From contig JAEYUO010000088.1 in assembly GCA_023432465.1 (NCBI GenBank), positions 1-13,084 on the forward strand: 13,084 nucleotides of DNA, given 5' to 3'. A program made the position numbers and the translations under genes. Of the stretch, positions 1-5,333 are shown piece after piece. Origin of the DNA: Planctomycetota bacterium. Its GTDB lineage: Bacteria > Planctomycetota > Phycisphaerae > Phycisphaerales > UBA1924. The notes under the pieces are model-generated. The model was not told where the DNA came from, made no database searches, and saw nothing but the letters and a program-made list of their open reading frames with translations. The stretch's first letter is position 1. Each line of letters begins with the position of its first letter.

Positions 1-91
1 GCGGGGGGGGGGCGCCCCCGCCCCCCCGCCGCAACGACACCGAAAACAAGGAGGCGAGAGAGGTCCGAACTGCGGAAGTCCCGTGGGGGAA
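1..91. other. Window edge with G10 and C-rich homopolymers
   Basis: Bases 3-12 are a run of ten G, followed by C-runs of 5 and 7. They could pair as a GC hairpin downstream of the dockerin gene, but no T-run follows on the minus strand. Such a homopolymer at the very edge may mark an assembly break. No gene is seen here. Confidence 0.4.
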
Positions 92-958
92 TCAGGTTCC
101 GCAGCCGCCGAACCAGCACGCGAGGAAGGCGAAGATGTCCGGGACGCCGATGCCATTCTGTCCGTCGAAGTCGGCTGCGGTGTCGCCGGCGAACCAGATC
201 GCCAGGAACGCGAAGATATCCGAGACAGCCAGACCGTTGCCATCGACATCGCAGCGGCACGCGCCGCCGACGAAGACTTCGACGTTGTCCGCGCCGAAGT
301 CGATGTAGCTGGCAGCGTAGAAGTAGCCCGGCTCGAAAGTGCTGATGGAGACGCGGGTGACGTTCTGCAGGACGCTGCGGAAGGTGCGATGATCGGGGAG
401 CTTGGGCTCGTAGGTGACGGGGTCTTCATCGCCGGTGCCGCCCCAGCCCGCGGGCATCTCGCCGCCGGCCGGAACGGGGACCTCGAAGGTGTAGCCGACC
501 CAGCCGGCGTCCATCGCGGGCATGGCCGGGCCGCGGAACCAGACGCTGACATCGTCGAAGAAGTTCTCGGGGTCGCCCTCATCCCAGAGCTGGAAGATGA
601 TGGGGCGGGACTCGGGGTCGATCGGGCCGAAGTCGAAGTTCAGGAACGCGAAGTTGGCGAGATCGAGCGTCACGGTGAGCGAGGGGTGGACGGTGAGGTC
701 GCCGGTGAGCCCGGTGAGGCGGGCCTCGGTATCCGAGAGCGTGAAGCCCCAGTAGTCGGCGAAGGGCAGATTGATGTACGGGCCGTCGATGCCGCGGCCG
801 TCATCCATGATGACCTGATTGCCGTTCATGTACCAGAGGATGTTGCCATCATCCTCGAAGGTCTCGAGGGAGAGCTGCTGCGCGGAGGCGGAAGCGCAGA
901 GCGCACCCGCCGCGGCGACGGCGAGGCACTTCATCAAAGAGAGTCTGGCGGTGTTCAT
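92..958 (-). CDS. Secreted protein with C-terminal GC-type dockerin-like repeats
   Basis: A 288-aa exported protein. Residues 1-26 form a signal peptide: a positively charged start, a hydrophobic Ala/Leu core, and a likely cleavage after Ala-Ser-Ala at 24-26. Residues 27-230 are rich in aromatic and acidic residues and predicted beta strands, ending in a 'DNVEVFV' strand like the jelly-roll modules of planctomycete secreted proteins; I cannot name the fold. The tail holds two EF-hand-like repeats: D237-x-D239-G-N241 up to D247, and D263-x-D265-G-Q-N268 up to D274. Each is followed by 'DIFAFLA.WF', and the protein ends Gly-Cys-Gly-Thr. This two-repeat tail matches the GC-type dockerin of Phycisphaerae, thought to act in surface attachment or sorting. 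Repeat 1 is one residue shorter than repeat 2. The start is well supported: AGGAG at 966-970 lies 7 nt before the ATG. The molecular role of the main domain is unknown. Confidence 0.85.
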   Translation of the reverse strand: MNTARLSLMKCLAVAAAGALCASASAQQLSLETFEDDGNILWYMNGNQVIMDDGRGIDGPYINLPFADYWGFTLSDTEARLTGLTGDLTVHPSLTVTLDLANFAFLNFDFGPIDPESRPIIFQLWDEGDPENFFDDVSVWFRGPAMPAMDAGWVGYTFEVPVPAGGEMPAGWGGTGDEDPVTYEPKLPDHRTFRSVLQNVTRVSISTFEPGYFYAASYIDFGADNVEVFVGGACRCDVDGNGLAVSDIFAFLAIWFAGDTAADFDGQNGIGVPDIFAFLACWFGGCGT

Positions 959-1099
959 CTTCTTGCTCCTGTGTGCTGCCGAACCGTGGATGAGGCCGGA
1001 ACGGCAGGGCCTGCCTGCCCGCCCCCGAGAGGATCCGCACAGTGCTCACGCGAGCGCCAAGGCGCGGGTCCGACTTCTCTACGCACACACTCTACCATG

Positions 1100-1147
1100 G
1101 TTTCCCGGAAACTTCCAAGAACTTCACATAAAAACTTGGAAGGTTTC
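1100..1147. promoter_or_regulatory. Nested inverted repeats, candidate operator
   Basis: Two dyads overlap in the spacer between the divergent genes at 958 (-) and 1192 (+). The first is GTTTCC-C-GGAAAC at 1100-1112, with perfect 6-bp arms around one base. The second pairs GAAACTTCCAAG (1108-1119) with CTTGGAAGGTTTC (1135-1147), matching 12 bp with one bulged G across a 15-nt AT-rich gap. No T-run follows on either strand at a position suiting a terminator. The right arm covers the candidate -35 box of the downstream gene. This is typical of a binding site for a dimeric regulator. Which protein binds is unknown; autoregulation by the HTH-like product of the 1192 gene is one possibility. Confidence 0.45.
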
Positions 1148-1164
1148 TCGGCCGATGGTATCCT
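1136..1164 (+). promoter_or_regulatory. Candidate sigma70-type promoter for the 424-aa gene
   Basis: TTGGAA (1136-1141) and TATCCT (1159-1164) are separated by 17 nt, the best spacing for a housekeeping sigma factor. Each hexamer matches four of six consensus bases. Transcription would start near 1171, about 20 nt before the ATG at 1192. The -35 hexamer lies inside the right arm of an inverted repeat (1135-1147), so a protein bound there would block it. The call rests on sequence match and position only. Confidence 0.4.
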
Positions 1165-1191
1165 GTCGCTGGGTTTCTTTCGGGATACTGC

Positions 1192-2466
1192 ATGGCCAAG
1201 GCACTGAAGTCAAAGTCGCAACTGCCTGTCGCAAATGGCCTTGAGCCGTTCTCGCGGCGCGGGGAGATGCTCTCCGGGCCGGGGCTGGAAGCCGAGATCA
1301 TCGCGATCGGCGCGGCACTGGTTCGCACGCTTCAGGCGGTGGTTTCGTCCGTCGGCACCACCGGTTCCGGGCCTGTCGCGCTTGCGGGGGTGCTCGGACT
1401 CGACAAGGTGCTCGCCAGCCGCGTTCTCAAGGCTCTGCGCGCTGGGGACCCGATCGGTTCCATGTACTTCATGCCCGGCCCTGAGCCGCTGCGGGCACTT
1501 GTGCGGGCGGCGGGTCGTCGGGGCACGCCGGCAGTGCTGTGCGAGGCCGCGGCGGAGTCGGTCGATCGGTTCGAGTGGCTCATCCAGACGCAGGTGGGTG
1601 ATCGCAGCCTGCTGGATTCGATCCTGAGCGCGTGGATCCCTGAAGCGCGGGCGGAGTTCGAGCTTCGTCGCAAGCAGGCGGCGTTCAAGGCGATGAGCCA
1701 GCTCAAGGGGGCGCAGGCGGACACGATCCTGGCGACGTGCATCCTGGCGCCGAGCGGGGAGTCGGGTCTGATGGATGTGATCTGGGTGCACGGGCTGACG
1801 GGGCTGCACCGGGTGCGGCCGGGCGTGACGGTGAAGATCGCGTCGCGGCGCATGTCGAGCGAGCCCAAGGCCCGTCGTCCGATGGATGTGAACCTGAAGG
1901 AGATCGACGGGACCGCCGCGCCGCTGGTCGAGGAGTATTGCTCGAAGCCGCTTCCGCCCGTGGGCGTGCATCGCGTGCAGGATGCGATGTTCTATACGCT
2001 CGGCGGGGATGGATTTGGCGCGGCATCGGCGGTGGACGTGTACTTCGCCGAGGTGAACCTGGCGGAGATCAAGAGCAACCCAGAGGCGGTGACGGCGGGG
2101 TGGTACTTCTTCGCGGAGGCCGCGGTCCCCGCGAAGGCGCTGCAGTTCGACATGGTGGTGCACGATGACCTGTTCGGCGGGGCGGAGCCGCAGCTGCAAC
2201 TGCACGATACTGTTCTCGAGGGCGTTGCGGATGTGTTCGATCCGCGGCGGGATCTCGATCGCTTCGACATGCTGGAGAGCATCCAGTCGCTGGGGCGGGG
2301 GACGACGCAGCTTCGATCCGTCCGGTCCCAGGCGTATGCCCCGCTGATGCGGATGGTGTGCGAGCGACTGGGGTACGACGCCGGGGCGTTCCGCTCGTAC
2401 CGGTGCACGATCGACTATCCGGTGTATGGCTCGCAGGTGTCGATGGCGTTCGCGGCGAGGAAGTGA
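1192..2466 (+). CDS. Conserved-looking protein of unknown function with putative N-terminal HTH
   Basis: A 424-aa soluble protein with no signal peptide or membrane segment. I do not recognise the family. Residues 34-83 are helical and include a stretch at about 61-83 ('PVALAGVLGLDKVLASRVLK') that looks like the helix-turn-helix of winged-helix regulators of IclR/MarR type. It is followed by 'GDPIGSMYFMPGPEPLRALV' (85-104). Residues 105-180 are largely alpha-helical. The C-terminal half (about 180-424) is mixed alpha/beta and may be a sensor or ligand-binding domain. The ATG at 1192 is preceded by only a weak purine run (CGGGA at 1181-1185). A candidate promoter and inverted repeats lie just upstream, which fits an autoregulated transcription factor, but DNA binding is inferred. 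The gene is convergent with the cupin gene; their stop codons are 31 nt apart with no obvious terminator between them. Confidence 0.75.
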   Translation: MAKALKSKSQLPVANGLEPFSRRGEMLSGPGLEAEIIAIGAALVRTLQAVVSSVGTTGSGPVALAGVLGLDKVLASRVLKALRAGDPIGSMYFMPGPEPLRALVRAAGRRGTPAVLCEAAAESVDRFEWLIQTQVGDRSLLDSILSAWIPEARAEFELRRKQAAFKAMSQLKGAQADTILATCILAPSGESGLMDVIWVHGLTGLHRVRPGVTVKIASRRMSSEPKARRPMDVNLKEIDGTAAPLVEEYCSKPLPPVGVHRVQDAMFYTLGGDGFGAASAVDVYFAEVNLAEIKSNPEAVTAGWYFFAEAAVPAKALQFDMVVHDDLFGGAEPQLQLHDTVLEGVADVFDPRRDLDRFDMLESIQSLGRGTTQLRSVRSQAYAPLMRMVCERLGYDAGAFRSYRCTIDYPVYGSQVSMAFAARK

Positions 2467-2497
2467 CAGACGGCATCGACGGAGTGCAGACCTGCGA

Positions 2498-2989
2498 CTA
2501 CGCCCCCGGCGGGTCGATGTGGCAGCCATACTTCTGCGAGGCGAGCTGTGCGAGCTTGATCAGGTCTGGCTCGGCAACTGGCGCCGGCGATGTCGAGCCG
2601 GGTGCGAGCGGCTTGCCCGCATCGACAAAGAGTTGCTCCATTCCGCCAGGGAGTACTCCAAAGAGCATCCGCGCTGGCCTATCGGTCTCGTTGCGGAAGC
2701 GGTGCTTCTGGTTGCGCGGCGCGAAGAGGAATGTCCCCACGCGGGCGATGATCGGCGCCGTCACGCCCGGCGACTCGACATAGAACGTGATCTCGCCCTC
2801 GAGGATGTAGAAGAACTCATCCTCGCGTGTATGCACATGCGGCGGCGGCCCGCCACCAGGCGGAACGATGGCATCGATCAGACCGAGCGTTCCGCCGGTG
2901 CTCTGCTCCGTGGCGAGAACGCGGTAGACATCGCTCACGACGGAGAAGGTGGGTGCGGAATCGGCGTGGGTTGCGAATGCGTCGAGCAT
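2498..2989 (-). CDS. Small single-domain cupin protein
   Basis: A 163-aa single-domain cupin, probably cytoplasmic. Both cupin motifs are present. Motif 1 has H51-x-H53, E58 and G65 in 'GGPPPHVHTREDEFFYILEG' (46-65). Motif 2 has G85, P91, H96 and N100. H51, H53, E58 and H96 form the usual metal site, so the protein should bind a divalent metal; members of the superfamily are oxygenases, isomerases or binding proteins, and the substrate cannot be read from sequence. The C-terminal 40 residues are Pro/Ala-rich then helical, with one Cys at 156. Start choice: the ATG at 2989 begins where family similarity would be expected. An in-frame GTG at 3031 would give 177 aa and overlap the upstream stop as GTGA, allowing translational coupling. 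Neither has a strong ribosome-binding site. It probably shares a transcript with the membrane protein gene upstream. Confidence 0.82.
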   Translation of the reverse strand: MLDAFATHADSAPTFSVVSDVYRVLATEQSTGGTLGLIDAIVPPGGGPPPHVHTREDEFFYILEGEITFYVESPGVTAPIIARVGTFLFAPRNQKHRFRNETDRPARMLFGVLPGGMEQLFVDAGKPLAPGSTSPAPVAEPDLIKLAQLASQKYGCHIDPPGA

Positions 2990-3027
2990 GGCCCGATCGT
3001 ACCGCGCTCGACCCCGGACCGTCGCGC

Positions 3028-3612
3028 TCACTGACCGATCGGCAGGCCTGGAACGGCCGCGGCGGGCCAGAAGAAGGCGAAGATCGCGCCGGTGACAAGG
3101 CCGTAGACGAGCCCGTCGATGAAGCACATCACAATCGCGCGTGCACCGCCGTTGAACCAGATCATGTTGGCGATGAACGAGAAACACCACGTCAGCACGC
3201 CCGCGGTGCCGACGACCTGGAAGACGCGGGCAAACTCCGCGCCGTTGGGGATTGTCTCACGCGCGAGATACCCGATGAGCGTCGTCGCGGCGAGAAACGT
3301 CAGGAACGTGAGGGCCATGTTCTTGCCCATGTTCGGCACCGGCCAGACGTTGATGATGCCCATCGGGCCCTCTTCCATCTTCCTCGCCAGCTCGGGGTCC
3401 TTCATGCCCTTGGAGTTCTTACAGTTCGGGAACAGGTAGCGGCCGGGCGAAAGCCCGAGGGACCGGACCGCGCTGCGCATGGCCTCCTCATCGGGCGGCG
3501 AGGAATAGTCATCCTTGTGATGCGGCAGGATCGCCCACGCAAGGAAGCTGCAGAAGAAGAGGGCGATCGAGGTGACGATGATGGGGAGCCAGAGGTCGGT
3601 GAGGAACTGCAT
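3028..3612 (-). CDS. Predicted four-helix inner-membrane protein, unknown function
   Basis: A 194-aa integral membrane protein of no family I can name. Hydrophobic helices lie at about 8-29, 98-116, 133-153 and 159-184. A hydrophilic loop of about 65 residues separates the first two; it contains 'PHHKDDY' (30-36), 'SPPDEEAMRSAVR' and a 'PGRYLFPNC' stretch. The His-His-Lys-Asp-Asp segment just after TM1 could bind metal or heme, but this is a guess. The start is supported by AAGGA at 3621-3625, 8 nt before the ATG. The stop codon lies 38 nt from the cupin ATG and overlaps the cupin's possible GTG start, so the two genes are probably one unit. A perfect 9-bp inverted repeat lies about 70-100 nt upstream. 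Confidence 0.78.
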   Translation of the reverse strand: MQFLTDLWLPIIVTSIALFFCSFLAWAILPHHKDDYSSPPDEEAMRSAVRSLGLSPGRYLFPNCKNSKGMKDPELARKMEEGPMGIINVWPVPNMGKNMALTFLTFLAATTLIGYLARETIPNGAEFARVFQVVGTAGVLTWCFSFIANMIWFNGGARAIVMCFIDGLVYGLVTGAIFAFFWPAAAVPGLPIGQ

Positions 3613-3679
3613 GGGGAGGGTCCTTGGTGCCGCTTGCTGTCATGGGAGCGGCCTAACCAGAGTATCGGAACGTCGGCTT

Positions 3680-3715
3680 GGCATTCAGTAATGTTGAACG
3701 ATCTGGCTGAATGCC
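3680..3715. repeat. Perfect 9-bp inverted repeat between two minus-strand genes
   Basis: GGCATTCAG (3680-3688) and CTGAATGCC (3707-3715) are perfect reverse complements across an 18-nt AT-richer gap. The element lies 65 nt after the stop of the 477-aa gene and 68 nt before the start of the membrane protein gene. No T-run follows it on the minus strand, so it does not look like an intrinsic terminator. A spaced dyad in an upstream region is more like an operator for the membrane protein/cupin unit. The binding partner is unknown. Confidence 0.5.
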
Positions 3716-3779
3716 GATCGTGCGAGGCCCACTTCTCAAACCATCCGCCCCGCCCTTCCCACGAGTCGAAAGCGGGCTC

Positions 3780-5213
3780 TCACTCCACCGCCTTCATCCG
3801 CCTCCACTCCACCGTTGACCCGACATTGGGATCAAACCCGCCCGGACCGACGAGCAGGTACTCCCCCTGCGGGTTCACCCACGCGTCGATGTACCCCGAG
3901 GGCAACTGGACCTCACGGCTCTCGTACGGATTCGTGTATGTTTCCACGCCGCGGATGTACTCCCCGAAGCTGCGGTTGATTCGGTCCTGCGACGCATTGC
4001 GCTGAGCGTATGTCTCCGCCCAGAGCTTGCGGCTGTGCTCCGCGTTCTCGGTGATGATCTGGCTCAGACGCGTCGCATCGCGGATGCCCTGCATCTGGCG
4101 GTTGTTGAAGAGTTGGCGCACATGCATGTAGCCGCTGAACCAATCCTGACCGATGCGCGCCGTGTTGACGACCGTGGTCAGAAGCGGCGCATGCTTGGCC
4201 AGCCCGCTGCCGCCCGCGGCATCCCTCGGCGCACGGAACGAATACGCCGAGCCCACGCTCCACATCGTCATGCCCTGGCCGGTGTAGTACGACAGGAAAA
4301 CATAGACATCCTCCTCCCACTGCTTGCCCTCGTGCTCAAACTCGTACCGCACCCGCCCGGAGTAGACAGAAGCCTGCCCGCCCGCCCCCCCACCGGGTGC
4401 CTGTTCCGCCGCCGCGGCATACTGACGCTCAACACTCTCCAGCCGCTCGGTCTCGACCTGCCTCGCTCGTTGAAGGTGCGGCAAGGCCTGCGGAAAGTAC
4501 ATCGTCCGCACAAACTCCGCGGCATCCCGAACTGGCGGATGCACGACATTGCCCATGTAGTTGCTGAAGAGTTGCATGGGGAAGGGCGGGTTATCGATCC
4601 ACGTGAAGTTCTGCAGCGGGAGGAACTCGATCTGCGCTGCACCGTTGGGTTCGCTGATCCGCAGGCGCAGGTTGGCGAGGATGCTGTAGTCGTGCATCCA
4701 GGTGATGCCGCCCTCGTGCGTCCACCCCTCGGGAATGAGGAAGCTGACGGCTTCGATGTTGTTGATGCCGGGGTCTTTGATGGAAAGTCGCTTCAGCTTG
4801 AGGGAGCCAACCGGTTCCGCGGCGATTCCGGCCGCGGCGGGAACTGAAGGGGCGGGAGGCTTCTTGGCAAGGGGGTTCGCGGGCTGCGCGGCGGCGAGGG
4901 AGAGCGTGAACGTCGTGCCGCCGGTGCTGAACTTCAACGAGTTGCTCGCGAACACTGCCGTGAAATCGAAATCATCATCACCGACCTCGAACGTTCCGCT
5001 GAAGCCTTCATCCTCATCGAAGTCGGCATCGAGGGGGTAGGTCTTGCCGTCGAGAGAGACGGTGCCGGTATAGCTGTCATCTGAGCCACGTTTGAGCACG
5101 AGCGTCAGGCCCTCGCCGGTGTAGGTGCCCGAGGGTGGGGCGACGGGAGGGGCGGCGAAGGCGGGTGATTCGATGAGCAACACGATGGCGATGAGCGCGG
5201 CGATGATTCGCAT
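3780..5213 (-). CDS. Exported protein of unknown function with N-terminal beta domain
   Basis: A 477-aa exported protein. Residues 1-20 are a clear signal peptide ('MRIIAALIAIVLLIESPAFA'), probably cut after Ala20. Residues 28-107 form a short beta-rich domain with repeated strand and acidic-turn patterns ('GTYTGEGLTLVLKR', 'DADFDEDEGFSGTFEV'). A Pro/Ala-rich linker (109-133) follows. Residues 137-477 are a larger domain with many aromatics, a Gly-rich loop (272-280) and a C-terminal module with 'ETYTNPYESREVQLPSGYID' (424-443) and 'AWVNPQGEYLLVGPGGFDPN' (444-463). That tail resembles one seen in exported hypothetical proteins of several phyla; I know of no assigned function. The start is 13 codons inside the longest open frame: GGAGG at 5221-5225 lies 7 nt before this ATG and the signal peptide begins here. 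The upstream candidate -10 (TACACT, minus strand, 5243-5248) suits a transcript start near 5236. Confidence 0.8.
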   Translation of the reverse strand: MRIIAALIAIVLLIESPAFAAPPVAPPSGTYTGEGLTLVLKRGSDDSYTGTVSLDGKTYPLDADFDEDEGFSGTFEVGDDDFDFTAVFASNSLKFSTGGTTFTLSLAAAQPANPLAKKPPAPSVPAAAGIAAEPVGSLKLKRLSIKDPGINNIEAVSFLIPEGWTHEGGITWMHDYSILANLRLRISEPNGAAQIEFLPLQNFTWIDNPPFPMQLFSNYMGNVVHPPVRDAAEFVRTMYFPQALPHLQRARQVETERLESVERQYAAAAEQAPGGGAGGQASVYSGRVRYEFEHEGKQWEEDVYVFLSYYTGQGMTMWSVGSAYSFRAPRDAAGGSGLAKHAPLLTTVVNTARIGQDWFSGYMHVRQLFNNRQMQGIRDATRLSQIITENAEHSRKLWAETYAQRNASQDRINRSFGEYIRGVETYTNPYESREVQLPSGYIDAWVNPQGEYLLVGPGGFDPNVGSTVEWRRMKAVE

Positions 5214-5267
5214 GGCAGTGCCTCCGAGTGAGTCTCGGCGGCAGTGTACCACCTATTGAATGAAGAG

Positions 5268-5305
5268 CACTGGCCACGCTGCACTCAGTGCAGCTTTGTC
5301 CAGTG
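5268..5305. terminator. Two-tier palindrome downstream of the putA-type gene
   Basis: An inner perfect palindrome, GCTGCACT-C-AGTGCAGC (5278-5294), sits inside an outer 6-bp stem, CACTGG (5268-5273) with CCAGTG (5300-5305). It starts 28 nt beyond the putA-type stop codon and lies upstream of the 477-aa gene on the same strand. As RNA it would fold into a stable hairpin that could stop transcription or protect the mRNA end. Only a weak U-rich stretch follows, so intrinsic termination is uncertain. As DNA the inner palindrome could equally be a regulator-binding site for the next gene. Confidence 0.45.
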
Positions 5306-5333
5306 GCACACCGAGCGGAACGAGCAACTGCGG

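Noticed and set aside
1003..1015. GGCAGG-G-CCTGCC palindrome as a second copy of the palindrome inside the putA-type gene
   Set aside because: Only 6-bp arms with a different centre; too short in GC-rich DNA to claim kinship without a genome-wide search.
1020..1080. tRNA-like 3' fragment on the minus strand (GTGCGGATCC with small stems beside it)
   Set aside because: The T-arm does not pair properly, the GTTCGA core is absent and no acceptor or anticodon stem can be built.
83..1207. 374-codon plus-strand frame opposite the dockerin-type gene, and 1210-2529 minus opposite the 424-aa gene
   Set aside because: The opposite-strand genes have a signal peptide with dockerin repeats, or natural protein composition; these frames are repetitive Asp/Glu/Gly or Arg/His-rich shadows.
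2467..2497. Bidirectional terminator between the convergent 424-aa and cupin genes
   Set aside because: The 31-nt gap contains no stem of useful length and no T-run.
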